64,000 bases of DNA from an uncultured Bacteroidales bacterium (GCA_958418815.1 CATZGB010000001.1:70230-134229); one strand, 5' to 3'. Counted from the stretch's first letter, positions 33,893-42,718 are shown. Numbers and translations are program-made. The notes: generated by a model not told the origin, from the letters alone.

Positions 33893-34828
33893 ATGAAAAC
33901 AAGCAGATATAACAAGAAGGGCGCCAAACCGGGCGCCGAAAGAAACCGGATACAGTCCGATTCAATCCAGGATTTCACCGTGGAGTCACCCTCGGGGCTT
34001 CTCGACTTCCTTTTCACGGCTATGCCCGACCGAAAGAAGACCGCTGTAAAGAGCCTGTTGAAGTATGGCCAGGTGATGGCCGGCGGCGAGGTCGTAAGGC
34101 AGTTTGACCATCCTCTCACACCGGGGATGACGGTATGTGTCAACTTCAGCCGCCCGTTTGTGGTGTTCTACAACCGCCGCCTAAAGCTCGTGTATGAGGA
34201 TGACGACATCATCGTGGTCAACAAGGGCTACGGAATCCTATCGATGGGCAACGACAAGATAAAGGATGGCACCGCCTACTCAATTCTGCGTGAATACATC
34301 AAGACCAAAGACCCGCGCAACAAGCTATTCATCGTACATCGTCTCGACCAGCACACCTCGGGCCTGATGGTCTTCGCCAAGTCGATGGAGGCCAAGGAGG
34401 CTTTGCAGCACAACTGGAACAACATGGTGTTGCGCCGCCAGTATGTCTGTGTCGTCGAGGGGAAGGTGGTGCCTCCGGCAGGGGAGGTCAGGGGGCTGCT
34501 CGCCGAGAACTCCCAGCACATGGTCTATGTCACCGACGACCCGAAAATCGGCAAGCCGGCCCTCACCCGTTATGAGACCCTGAAGGCCGCTAACGGCTAC
34601 ACGCTGCTATCCGTGGAGCTGGAGACGGGCCGCAAGAACCAGATTCGCGTCCATATGAAGGAAATCGGCCATCCCATCGCAGGCGACCGCAAATACGGGG
34701 CGAAATCTTCCCCGATCAACCGGCTTGCGCTCCACGCCATGACTCTGAGGTTTGTCCATCCCATCACGAAGAAGCTGATGGACTTCTCCACCCCGGTCCC
34801 CAACTCCTTCCAGTCGATGGTGAAATAA
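33893..34828 (+). CDS. RluA/RluD-family pseudouridine synthase
   Basis: 311 aa from ATG 33893. The N-terminal part (residues about 30-85) resembles a degenerate S4 RNA-binding domain. The catalytic domain has the invariant HRLDQHTSG with nucleophile Asp152, preceded by DDIIVVNKGYGILSMG. ALTRYETLK, VELETGRKNQIRVHMKEIGHPIAGDRKYG and LALHAMTL are the remaining family blocks. It isomerises uridines in rRNA or tRNA; the precise site cannot be inferred. The frame is open to 33827, but that overlaps the lysozyme gene, and the ATG at 33893 gives the normal length. A strong terminator follows. Confidence 0.9.
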   Translation: MKTSRYNKKGAKPGAERNRIQSDSIQDFTVESPSGLLDFLFTAMPDRKKTAVKSLLKYGQVMAGGEVVRQFDHPLTPGMTVCVNFSRPFVVFYNRRLKLVYEDDDIIVVNKGYGILSMGNDKIKDGTAYSILREYIKTKDPRNKLFIVHRLDQHTSGLMVFAKSMEAKEALQHNWNNMVLRRQYVCVVEGKVVPPAGEVRGLLAENSQHMVYVTDDPKIGKPALTRYETLKAANGYTLLSVELETGRKNQIRVHMKEIGHPIAGDRKYGAKSSPINRLALHAMTLRFVHPITKKLMDFSTPVPNSFQSMVK

Positions 34829-34853
34829 GAGATTGCCTCATATCACGGATATG

Positions 34854-34897
34854 CCACAGGAGCCGCCCGGCGACAAACCGCCGGGTGGCTCCTGTGG
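34854..34897 (+). terminator. Intrinsic terminator after the pseudouridine synthase
   Basis: A 19-bp stem (34854-34872 with 34879-34897; one G-U wobble) has a 6-nt loop, followed by TTTC. The remaining stretch 34898-35173 is AT-rich around 35035-35110 (ATAATC/GATTAT short repeats). I see no gene or RNA in it. Confidence 0.85.
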
Positions 34898-35173
34898 TTT
34901 CAATAATCTCAGCCATTTTTGCGGGAGCCTCAAGAAGGCCAAGGGATGTACGCCGGTTTTGGCGCGTTTTCTTTGGAAAATTCCTGGACAGGAGGGCGGT
35001 TGGTTGCGGATTTTTGATTCTCAGAGCCTCTAAAATATGGATTATTTGATATAATCAGTTGATAATCAATAGATTATATTTTGAATTGCAATGCGCTGAT
35101 TTTTTTGCGGTTAAGCTGGATTTGCAGGGTTGGGTTCGTCGGGAGGTGATTTTTCGCGTAACCGGATTTTGGT

Positions 35174-35205
35174 ATTGACATTGGCCGAAAAATTTGTTAT
35201 ATTTG
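35174..35205 (+). promoter_or_regulatory. Promoter for ybeY-mnmG
   Basis: ATTG at 35174-35177 (one base off TTTG), 20-bp spacer, TATATTTG at 35198-35205. Leader of about 65 nt. Confidence 0.65.
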
Positions 35206-35274
35206 CAGGTATTTTTTGTTTTTCCGGGACGCGGTGGCTGATGCATGTCTGCGCTCCGGACGTAAGCGTGTTTT

Positions 35275-35802
35275 ATGACAAAGAAAATCCAATGGCTCGC
35301 TGACGGCCAGACAAAGCTTCCGACCCTGTCGCCACTCGGCTATGATTTTGTCGAGAGATGGCTCGGTAGGGTAGGGGAGAGCCATGGCCGGATGCTCGGC
35401 GAGCTGAGCTATCTTTTTTGCGATGACGAGAAGATTCTCCAGGTCAACCGGGAGTTTCTCCAGCATGACTATTATACCGACATCATCACCTTTGACTATT
35501 GCCGGGGCAAACTGCTGCGCGGCGACATGGTGATTTCGCTCGACACGGTGGCCACCAACGCCGAGGCCGTCGGCGCGTCTTACGCGCGCGAGCTGCTGCG
35601 CGTGGTGGTCCACGGGGTGCTTCACCTCTGCGGCATTAATGACAAGGGGCCTGGTGAACGTGAGATCATGGAGGCCCATGAGGATGCCGCCCTCGCCCTG
35701 TATGACCGTATGCTGGCCGAGCAGGAGAGAGAGGGGAAGGAAGAGAATAATGACGGTGATGACACCGCCGGGATGGAAGATGGAAAGGAGGTGGAGCGAT
35801 GA
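35275..35802 (+). CDS. ybeY: Endoribonuclease YbeY (rRNA maturation factor)
   Basis: 175 aa. Single-strand-specific, metal-dependent endoribonuclease needed for 16S rRNA 3'-end maturation and ribosome quality control. The metal motif is HGVLHLCGINDK: H113 and H117 align with the first two His ligands. The position of the third His of the E. coli motif (HGxLHLxGYDH) is Asp123, a substitution I believe is usual in Bacteroidetes. ITFDYCRGKLLRGDMVISLD is the expected strand pair. The C-terminus carries an extra acidic tail (about residues 145-175). Its stop overlaps the mnmG start by 4 bp, so the two are translationally coupled. Confidence 0.92.
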   Translation: MTKKIQWLADGQTKLPTLSPLGYDFVERWLGRVGESHGRMLGELSYLFCDDEKILQVNREFLQHDYYTDIITFDYCRGKLLRGDMVISLDTVATNAEAVGASYARELLRVVVHGVLHLCGINDKGPGEREIMEAHEDAALALYDRMLAEQEREGKEENNDGDDTAGMEDGKEVER

Positions 35803-37760
35803 CCTTTGATTTCGATGTGATTGTAGTCGGGGCCGGCCACGCCGGATGCGAGGCTGCCGCCGCCTCGGCCCGTCTCGGGGCGCGGACGCTGCTTGTCACC
35901 ATCGACCTCAACAAGATTGCCCAGATGAGTTGCAACCCGGCAGTGGGGGGCATAGCCAAGGGGCAGATTGTGCGCGAGATCGATGCCCTCGGCGGGCAGA
36001 TGGGTATCGTTACCGACCGCTCCTCGATACAGTTCAGGATGCTCAACCGGTCGAAAGGCCCGGCTATGTGGAGTCCGCGCGCGCAGTGTGACCGCATGCA
36101 TTTCTCCGCCGAGTGGCGCGGAATCCTGGAGCAGACCGACGGCCTGTCGATGTGGCAGGATGACGTGAAGGAGCTTCTTCTGGATACCACGGCGGATGGC
36201 CGCCGGGTGGTCGCCGGGGTTGTCACCAACCTTGGTGTCACTTTCAGGGCCAAGGCTGTCGTGCTTGCCAACGGTACATTCCTCAACGGCCTTATGCATA
36301 TTGGCCGCACCCAGATTCCGGGGGGCCGTGTGTCAGAACCTGCCAGCACCGGGCTTTCCGACCAGCTGCGCGGGCTGGGCTTCAAGGTCGAGAGGATGAA
36401 GACCGGCACTCCGGTCAGAATCGACGGACGTTCGGTCCGCTGGGAGCATACCGTGGCCCAGCCGCTCGAGGATGATTTCCACAAGTTCTCATACCTGCCT
36501 GATGTCGGCCGTCCGCTCCGCAAGAGGGAATGCGTGATGGTCTACACCAACCCGCAGACCCACGAGGTGCTGCGCCGGGGGCTTCCTGATTCGCCGCTCT
36601 ACAACGGCCAGATACAAAGCATAGGCCCGCGCTATTGCCCCTCCATAGAGACCAAGATCGTGACCTTCCCCGACAAGACAGAGCATCAGCTCTTCCTTGA
36701 GCCGGAGGGGGAGACCACCACCGAATATTACCTCAACGGGTTCTCGTCGTCGCTCCCTATTGACATACAGCTTGAGGCGTTGCAGACCATCCCTGCGTTT
36801 GAGGATGTCAGGATTCTGCGCCCCGGCTACGCCATAGAGTATGACTTCTTCGACCCCACGCAGCTGCGCCACACCCTTGAGACGAAGCTTGTCGACGGCC
36901 TCTATTTCGCGGGGCAGATCAACGGCACCACCGGTTACGAGGAGGCGGCCGGACAGGGTCTGCTCGCTGGAATCAATGCCGCCCTCAAGGCGCGCGGCGA
37001 CGGGGAGTTCACCCTCGCCCGCGACGAGGCTTACATAGGGGTGCTGGTCGACGACCTGGTGACAAAGGGGGTCGACGAGCCATACCGTATGTTCACCTCC
37101 CGCGCCGAATACCGCATACTGCTGCGCCAGGATGACGCTGACATGCGCCTTACCGCCCGTGCCCGCGAGATTGGACTGGCCGATGACAGGCGGGCCGCCC
37201 TTATGGAGGAGAAGCGCCGCCTGCGCGACGGCCTTATCGGTTTCATCGAGACATTCTCGGTGAAGCCTTCGGCAATCAATGCCGCTGTCGACGCGTTGAC
37301 CCCCGAGAGGCTTGAGGAGCTTGGATGCCCGGTGGCGAATGTGGAGTTTCCCCATCCCAACGGCTTCCCGCTGGCCCCGATCAAGGAGGGGTGCAAGCTG
37401 GTCAGCCTGTTGCTCCGCCCGGCCTTGACCCTGCGGCTTCTCGCGGCTGTTGTCGGGCCGCTCGCCAAAGAGCTTGACCGCCTCCCCGCCGACCGCCGGG
37501 AGGAAATCATCGAGGCAGCCGAGGTGTTGGTGAAATATGGCGGCTATATCAAGCGCGAGGCCCAGCTGGCCGAGAAGCTCAAGCGTCTTGAATCGGTGGC
37601 ATTGGGCGACCGGTTCGATTACGAGTCGATAAGCTCGCTATCCATCGAGGCGCGTCAGAAGCTCTCGCGCATCCGTCCCGAGAATGTCGGCCAGGCGTCG
37701 CGCATCCCCGGGGTCTCACCCGCCGACATCAACATACTGCTGCTGCTCTCTGGAAGGTGA
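35799..37760 (+). CDS. mnmG: tRNA U34 carboxymethylaminomethyl-modifying enzyme MnmG (GidA)
   Basis: FAD-dependent subunit of the MnmE-MnmG complex that installs cmnm5 on U34 of certain tRNAs. 653 aa. The Rossmann motif VGAGHAGCEAAAASARLGA starts near residue 10, followed by IAQMSCNPAVGGIAKGQIVREIDALGG, the GidA signature. FAGQINGTTGYEEAAGQGL is the second signature, with TSRAEYRILLRQDDAD after it. The C-terminal MnmE/tRNA-binding helical domain is complete, ending SPADINILLLLSGR. In many bacteria mnmG lies near the replication origin. Here a parS palindrome begins 14 bp after its stop codon. Confidence 0.97.
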   Translation: MTFDFDVIVVGAGHAGCEAAAASARLGARTLLVTIDLNKIAQMSCNPAVGGIAKGQIVREIDALGGQMGIVTDRSSIQFRMLNRSKGPAMWSPRAQCDRMHFSAEWRGILEQTDGLSMWQDDVKELLLDTTADGRRVVAGVVTNLGVTFRAKAVVLANGTFLNGLMHIGRTQIPGGRVSEPASTGLSDQLRGLGFKVERMKTGTPVRIDGRSVRWEHTVAQPLEDDFHKFSYLPDVGRPLRKRECVMVYTNPQTHEVLRRGLPDSPLYNGQIQSIGPRYCPSIETKIVTFPDKTEHQLFLEPEGETTTEYYLNGFSSSLPIDIQLEALQTIPAFEDVRILRPGYAIEYDFFDPTQLRHTLETKLVDGLYFAGQINGTTGYEEAAGQGLLAGINAALKARGDGEFTLARDEAYIGVLVDDLVTKGVDEPYRMFTSRAEYRILLRQDDADMRLTARAREIGLADDRRAALMEEKRRLRDGLIGFIETFSVKPSAINAAVDALTPERLEELGCPVANVEFPHPNGFPLAPIKEGCKLVSLLLRPALTLRLLAAVVGPLAKELDRLPADRREEIIEAAEVLVKYGGYIKREAQLAEKLKRLESVALGDRFDYESISSLSIEARQKLSRIRPENVGQASRIPGVSPADINILLLLSGR

Positions 37761-37773
37761 CAGCGGAGCGGCC

Positions 37774-37789
37774 TGTTCCACGTGGAACA
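37774..37789. other. parS: parS centromere-like site (ParB binding)
   Basis: TGTTCCACGTGGAACA is a perfect 16-bp palindrome. It agrees with the widely conserved bacterial parS sequence (consensus TGTTtCACGTGaAACA, with C/G variants known at the flanking positions). It lies in the 99-bp gap between mnmG and apt. parS sites cluster near oriC and nucleate ParB spreading for chromosome segregation. The parA and parB genes are not in the window. The palindrome is seen directly; function follows from the conserved motif. Confidence 0.88.
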
Positions 37790-37859
37790 ATCGCAACCCG
37801 CCTCCACCCAGTCCGTTATAATGAAAATCAACAAAAAACAACCTAATAATTTTTCAACG

Positions 37860-38378
37860 ATGGAATACATCAAATCCAGAATCCGTGACGTCTACGATTT
37901 CCCGACGAAAGGAATCGTGTTCAAAGACCTCACCACGGTCTTCAAAGACCCCCGCGCCCTCCACATCATCGGTTGGGACCTCTCCCAGCTTTACCGCGAC
38001 AAGGGTGTGACAAAGGTTGTGGGCATCGAGTCGCGCGGCTTTATCGGCGGCTCCATCCTCGCCTTCGAGCTTGGCGCGGGATTCGTGCCTGTCCGCAAGC
38101 CCGGCAAGCTCCCCGCCGACACCCTGCAGATGTCCTACAAGAAGGAGTATGGCACCGACGTGATCGAGATTCACCGCGACGCCATCACGGAGGATGACGT
38201 GGTGGTGCTCCACGATGATGTCCTCGCCACCGGCGGCACGATGGCCGCGGCCTACGAACTGGTGAAGTCGATGAACCCCAAGAAAATCTACATCAACTTC
38301 ATCATCGAGCTGTCGGCCCTCAACGGACGCGCCAACCTGCCGGCCGACGCCGAGGTGACTTCGCTCATCACATACTGA
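37860..38378 (+). CDS. apt: Adenine phosphoribosyltransferase
   Basis: Salvages adenine to AMP with PRPP. 172 aa from ATG 37860. Earlier in-frame starts exist at GTG 37782 (inside the parS palindrome) and ATG 37821, but the conserved Apt start IRDVYDFPTKGIVFKDLTTVFKDP begins soon after 37860 and gives the family's usual length. GIESRGFIGGSILAFELGAGFVPVRKPGKLP is the adenine-binding region. VVVLHDDVLATGGTMAAA is the PRPP loop. It follows mnmG and parS and precedes a hairpin-rich gap. Confidence 0.94.
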   Translation: MEYIKSRIRDVYDFPTKGIVFKDLTTVFKDPRALHIIGWDLSQLYRDKGVTKVVGIESRGFIGGSILAFELGAGFVPVRKPGKLPADTLQMSYKKEYGTDVIEIHRDAITEDDVVVLHDDVLATGGTMAAAYELVKSMNPKKIYINFIIELSALNGRANLPADAEVTSLITY

Positions 38379-38494
38379 CACCGACGCGCGCCCTATCAGC
38401 GCGCAGGCTCTCCGCACCTTGCGGAGCCACTCTCCGGGCTGGCCGCCATGATGCCGCCGCAGCCCCCGATACCATTGATTTTTTGCCTTAGAAC

Positions 38495-38533
38495 TGATGC
38501 CGTGATGACAGCCAACATTGCGGCATCATTTTT
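38495..38533 (+). terminator. Intrinsic terminator between apt and malic enzyme
   Basis: TGATGCCG (38495-38502) pairs with CGGCATCA (38521-38528), followed at once by TTTTT (38529-38533). An additional hairpin at 38406-38428 (GGC-TCCGC with GCGGA-GCC) lies closer to the apt stop. Confidence 0.7.
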
Positions 38534-38564
38534 GTTATAGTTTAAGGAAAAGTCAACTGATAAA

Positions 38565-39944
38565 ATGGACAAGATTCTAAGAAAGATGGCCCTTGAGTAC
38601 CACCGTGTGCCGAAGCCCGGCAAGCTGGAGGTGGTGCCGACCAAACCCTACAATTCACCCGGCGACCTGTCGCTGGCATATTCCCCGGGCGTGGCGTATC
38701 CATGCCTTGAGATAAAGGATGACGTGTCTAAGGTGTATGAATACACCAACCGTGGCAACCTTGTGGCGGTGATCTCAAACGGCACCGCTGTGCTGGGGCT
38801 CGGCGACATCGGCCCGGAGGCCGGAAAACCGGTGATGGAGGGGAAGGCCCTCCTGTTCAAAATCTTCGCCGGACTCGACTGCTACGACCTCGAGGTGGAC
38901 GAGAAAGACCCTGAGAAATTCATAGCTGTGGTCAAGGCCCTCGCCCCGTCGTTCGGCGGCATAAACCTCGAGGACATCAAGGCCCCCGAGTGCTTCGAGA
39001 TAGAGACGCGCCTCAAGGAGGAGCTTGACATTCCGGTGATGCACGATGACCAGCACGGCACTGCCATCATCTCCGCCGCCGCCCTGCTCAACGCCCTCGA
39101 GATACAGGGGAAGGAGATTGGCCGGATAAAGATGGTGGTCAATGGCGCGGGGGCTGCCGCCATCTCCTGCACCCGCCTCTACAACGCCCTGGGCGTGCGC
39201 CGCGAAAACATCATCATGGTCGACTCCAAGGGGGTCATCCGCAAGGAGCGCCCCGGCCTCAACTCCCAGAAAAAGGAGTTCGCCACCGACCGCCCCGATG
39301 TCTTCACCCTTGAGGAGGCGATGGCCGGGGCCGACCTCTTCCTGGGCCTCTCGGTCAAGGATGTCGTCACCCCCGCGATGCTGAAGTCGATGGCCGACCG
39401 GCCCATCGTGTTCGCCCTCGCCAACCCCGACCCCGAAATCAGCCGCGACCTGGCCATGGCCTCGCGCGACGACCTGATTTTCGCCACGGGCCGCAGCGAC
39501 TATCCCAACCAGATCAACAATGTCCTTGGCTTCCCCTATATCTTCCGTGGAGCCCTCGACTGCGGGGCGACCTCCATCAATGAGGCCATGAAGCTCGCCG
39601 CCGCCAAGGCTATCGCCTCCCTGGCCCATCAGCCGGTACCGGAAGCGATACGCCAGGCCTACTCCGAGGAAGACCTCACGTTTGGACGCAATTACATCCT
39701 TCCTAAGTCGATGGATCCCCGTCTGCTTGAAGTTGTGCCTCCCGCCGTCGCGAAGGCCGCTATGGGCTCCGGAATAGCCCGTAAGCCCATCCAGGATTTC
39801 GACTCATATGTGGCCGGCCTGCGCCACCTCGGTGAGAACTGCGCCGACGGTGTCTGCTACCCCGTCCTGCTCAACACCCCCGAGATTTTCTCCAAGCTCG
39901 CCGCCCGCCTGGGCTATCCCCTCGATCATTTCACCCAGGAATAA
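38565..39944 (+). CDS. NADP-dependent malic enzyme, short form without phosphotransacetylase domain
   Basis: Oxidatively decarboxylates malate to pyruvate. 459 aa. SLAYSPGVAYPCLEI is the malic-enzyme start signature. GTAVLGLGDIGPEAGKPVMEGKALLFK carries the catalytic Lys. MHDDQHGTAIISAAALLNAL provides metal and substrate ligands, and VVNGAGAAAISCTRL is the NAD(P)-binding site. The N-terminal half matches MaeB, which in most Bacteroidetes I know is about 760 aa with a C-terminal phosphotransacetylase-like domain. Here translation ends after a short, unusual tail (YVAGLRHLGENCADGVCYPV...) and the next 370 bp are non-coding repeats, so the regulatory domain is absent rather than frameshifted. Confidence 0.9.
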   Translation: MDKILRKMALEYHRVPKPGKLEVVPTKPYNSPGDLSLAYSPGVAYPCLEIKDDVSKVYEYTNRGNLVAVISNGTAVLGLGDIGPEAGKPVMEGKALLFKIFAGLDCYDLEVDEKDPEKFIAVVKALAPSFGGINLEDIKAPECFEIETRLKEELDIPVMHDDQHGTAIISAAALLNALEIQGKEIGRIKMVVNGAGAAAISCTRLYNALGVRRENIIMVDSKGVIRKERPGLNSQKKEFATDRPDVFTLEEAMAGADLFLGLSVKDVVTPAMLKSMADRPIVFALANPDPEISRDLAMASRDDLIFATGRSDYPNQINNVLGFPYIFRGALDCGATSINEAMKLAAAKAIASLAHQPVPEAIRQAYSEEDLTFGRNYILPKSMDPRLLEVVPPAVAKAAMGSGIARKPIQDFDSYVAGLRHLGENCADGVCYPVLLNTPEIFSKLAARLGYPLDHFTQE

Positions 39945-40033
39945 GCCCCGCCTGCAAGGAGGGCGCTCCCTCCCGCTCCGGCCGCCCCCGCTCTTCTCCC
40001 TGCTCTCCTCTCTTCTCTCCCTCCTCGCCCTTG

Positions 40034-40144
40034 CGGGCTCACACAGCCCCAAAGCAAGGCTCGCTCGCCATCGAAACCAGATGCTCTGCGCCCGGGAGAT
40101 TGCAGAGCGGCTTCCAAGCCTTGCTTTGGGGCTGTGTGAGCCCG
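40034..40144. repeat. Palindromic element with 27-bp perfect inverted repeats
   Basis: 40034-40060 is the exact reverse complement of 40118-40144 (27 of 27). The interior contains a further stem GCTCTGC (40083-40089) with GCAGAGC (40102-40108). It lies in the 375-bp gene-free stretch 39945-40319 between the convergent malic enzyme and ABC permease genes. A 22-bp part of the right arm (40119-40140) recurs with one mismatch at 54563-54584, so it belongs to a dispersed repeat family. No coding capacity. Confidence 0.85.
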
Positions 40145-40210
40145 TGAGGGCGATGGCCATCGGCCCTTGAAAAGCCCGGAATCGACAAGAAATCCACAAA
40201 AATACAAGAC

Positions 40211-40259
40211 AAGCCAGCCAAGGATGAGCGGTTTCCGCCCTTAAATCCTTGGCTGGCTT
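40211..40259. terminator. Hairpin terminating the ABC exporter operon and malic enzyme
   Basis: A perfect 15-bp stem (40211-40225 with 40245-40259) has a 19-nt loop. On the minus strand a U-rich stretch (ATTTTTG) follows shortly after. Confidence 0.75.
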
Positions 40260-40319
40260 GTAATTTGCTAAATATCAGAAGATTAGGCTCTAAATCGAAA
40301 CTTTGGGCTTTACTGCGTC

Positions 40320-41540
40320 TCATCCCCGGCGGGTCTGCCAGCGGGTGACGAGGTAGGCGGTGGCGGTGTAGACCAGGGTGAGGCCCCACAGCCAGTACCA
40401 GGGGCGGGGCTCAAGCCCCAGCGGGGCGCCGTCGGAGTTGATGCGCACAAACCCCTCTATCCCCCATGTGGCCGGGACGATGTCGCCCAGCAGGGTGAAT
40501 ACCGGGGTCATCGCGTAGCGCGGCCATGTGAGGCCCGAGAGGAACAGGAATGCCACCGATGTGAAGACCACGATGATAAACGCCGACTCGCGTTCGGTGG
40601 CCATCATGTTGAGCGTCTGGCCGAGCATCGCGGTGGCCAGCAGCATCGGCAGGATGAACAGTATGTAGTCTATGACCTGCCCCTCGTGGGGATAATGGAA
40701 GAAATGCAGCACATAATGGAGGATGTAGATCGACAGCGGGATGTAGACAATCGTGTAGCAGAGCGTGCGGCCAAACACCTGGGCCGACGGAGACATCGAG
40801 TCGCCGGTCACGGGGAGTCCGCCCCCCTTCAGGCGGCGGCGTTGCTCGGCACGGGTGCCGCCGAGCAGCACGATGCCGAGAATCATGCTCTGCTGGAGAA
40901 TCAAGACCACGATGCCGGGGATGATGAATGACGCGAATCCCTGCTGGGTGTCGCCCAGGGCGAATCCGACCGAGCCTATCGTCGAGGTCTCGCCGGTCGA
41001 GGGCATGCCCAGGTCGTCGAGCGTCATCTGGCGCAGCTGCGCCCCGGTGGCTATCTGCAGGTCGGCGATGGAGCTGCTGAATGTGCGGTAACGCAACAGC
41101 AGGCTCATCTCGCTGTAAAACTGCACCTGCGGCTGCTCGGCGCGTCCGAGCTTGCGGGTGTAGTCGGCCGGAATCTCGAGTATGCCGAAACATTTCTTCT
41201 CGGCCATCCATCGCTTGGCCTCCTGGAGGTCGGCGGCGTAGCCGCATATCTTCATAGCCTCGGTGGCGTCGGCGTGGCGGACAAACTCGCGGCTCATCGC
41301 GGTGCGGGAATTGTCGACCACCGCCACCGGCATGTCGCGTGTCACCTCGGTGTTGTATATCAGCGAATAGACAATCGGGTAAGCTATCGGCAGGAAGAAG
41401 AAGAACAGCATCACCCCTACGTCGGAGAACACCAGCGACATCTCGTGCCTGAAAATCCTCGCGGTCTCAGACAGCCATTCCTTAGTGTCTATCACAAATC
41501 CTTTCATATCTTTGGTCGGGGAGAGTTTATCAGGGGACAT
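40320..41540 (-). CDS. ABC-2 type exporter permease (second of pair)
   Basis: 406 aa. One TM helix near residues 40-60 (VMLFFFFLPIAYPIVYSLIY), a large periplasmic domain (about 65-220), then five TM helices. This is the ABC2_membrane_3 / YhhJ-like layout. The segment FIIPGIVVLILQQSMILGIVLLGGTRAEQRR is typical. The ATG at 41540 overlaps the previous permease stop by 11 bp; ATG 41507 is an alternative start. It forms an exporter with its partner permease, HlyD-type adaptor and TolC channel. Substrate unknown. No ATPase gene is present in the cluster. Confidence 0.87.
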   Translation of the reverse strand: MSPDKLSPTKDMKGFVIDTKEWLSETARIFRHEMSLVFSDVGVMLFFFFLPIAYPIVYSLIYNTEVTRDMPVAVVDNSRTAMSREFVRHADATEAMKICGYAADLQEAKRWMAEKKCFGILEIPADYTRKLGRAEQPQVQFYSEMSLLLRYRTFSSSIADLQIATGAQLRQMTLDDLGMPSTGETSTIGSVGFALGDTQQGFASFIIPGIVVLILQQSMILGIVLLGGTRAEQRRRLKGGGLPVTGDSMSPSAQVFGRTLCYTIVYIPLSIYILHYVLHFFHYPHEGQVIDYILFILPMLLATAMLGQTLNMMATERESAFIIVVFTSVAFLFLSGLTWPRYAMTPVFTLLGDIVPATWGIEGFVRINSDGAPLGLEPRPWYWLWGLTLVYTATAYLVTRWQTRRG

Positions 41541-42693
41541 ATACAGGTTTGCGCAGGGCGCGTTTCATCAGCGGCGCGGCCAGGGTGGCCACCATCGGGA
41601 ACACCAGCAGGGCCACGAAATACATCCGCGCGTAGTAGACGGCCCATCCGTCGAGGGCGATGTCGCCGTAAATCAGGAAATACCACCTCACAGGCAGGAT
41701 GTAGGAGAATATCGCCATCGCCCCGTACATCGCCTCCACCGGGAAGGAGAAGGCCGCCAGCGAGAACGCCAGGATGCCCACAAGCGAGCATACCGACAGC
41801 GCCAGGCGCGGGTTGGGGAGGATGGCGCAGATGGTCGCCGCGAAGCTCTGCGAGGCAATCACGAAGAGCGGCATGCCGATCACCATCCACCATTCGTTGC
41901 CGTTCATCGGGAAATGGTTCCAATGGAAGAGCAGCGAGTTCATGCCCCATCCGAGGATGGTGAAAATCACCGTCTGCGGCAGCAGCTTTCCCAGCAGGGC
42001 CGTCCCGATGCGGCCACGGGCCGTCGCGAGCCATTGCGGGGAGGTGCCGGTCTTGATTTCCTGGGTGATGGAGAACGCGGTCATCAGGAAGACCATCAGT
42101 TCGAGGACACCGTAGAGAAACGAGGGGGAGAGGTAGTAGGAGTAGTTGAGCCAGGGATTGTGGAGCGGATGGGAGTTGACTGTCAACGGCTGCAGCACCA
42201 CCCCGGCCAGCGCCTCCGGCGCGCCCTTCTCGACAAGGTTGGTCTGCACGAGTCCTCCGGCGGCGGTGACGCCCATCGTCTTGAAGCCTTTGAACATCAG
42301 CGACCCCGGCACATATATCGAGAGGTTGAAATAGTAGGTCAGCTGCGGGCCACGGCCGCCGACAGCGTCTTTCTCGAAGTCCTCGGGAATCATGAAGAAT
42401 CCCATTATGCGGCCGCTCTGCACAGCCTCCAACGCCTCGTGGTAGTCCATCGGGGCCTCCACCACATCTATCAGCTCCATCGCGTCGAGCGAGCGTGTCA
42501 GGCGGCGCGACATCTGGGAGTGGTCGAGGTCGACCACTCCGGCAGGCACCTTCAGGGGGAGCCCGGGGTTGAGCATCCCTATGAAGAAGAACGCCATCAC
42601 CACAGGCACCAGCACCATCCCCACCAGGTAGATGGGGCGGGAGGTGAGTCGCCGCAGCTCGCGGCGCACGACATTTAAGAAGCCGGTTGACAT
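41530..42693 (-). CDS. ABC-2 type exporter permease (first of pair)
   Basis: 387 aa from ATG 42693. A start at 42729 would overlap the HlyD gene, and the first TM region (PIYLVGMVLVPVVMAFFFIGM) follows soon after 42693. Same topology as its partner: an N-terminal TM helix, a periplasmic domain of about 150 residues, and a C-terminal TM bundle with GVLELMVFLMTAFSITQEIKTGT. It probably pairs with the next permease as a heterodimer. The cytoplasmic stretch EIKTGTSPQWLATARG between helices could be the coupling helix to an ATPase, which is not encoded here. Confidence 0.87.
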   Translation of the reverse strand: MSTGFLNVVRRELRRLTSRPIYLVGMVLVPVVMAFFFIGMLNPGLPLKVPAGVVDLDHSQMSRRLTRSLDAMELIDVVEAPMDYHEALEAVQSGRIMGFFMIPEDFEKDAVGGRGPQLTYYFNLSIYVPGSLMFKGFKTMGVTAAGGLVQTNLVEKGAPEALAGVVLQPLTVNSHPLHNPWLNYSYYLSPSFLYGVLELMVFLMTAFSITQEIKTGTSPQWLATARGRIGTALLGKLLPQTVIFTILGWGMNSLLFHWNHFPMNGNEWWMVIGMPLFVIASQSFAATICAILPNPRLALSVCSLVGILAFSLAAFSFPVEAMYGAMAIFSYILPVRWYFLIYGDIALDGWAVYYARMYFVALLVFPMVATLAAPLMKRALRKPVYVP

Positions 42694-42718
42694 AATCAGT
42701 TGGTTGTGGCTACGCGGG

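Noticed and set aside
37782..37859. Longer apt start at GTG 37782 or ATG 37821
   Set aside because: The GTG lies inside the parS palindrome, and the extra residues do not match the Apt family; ATG 37860 gives the normal length.
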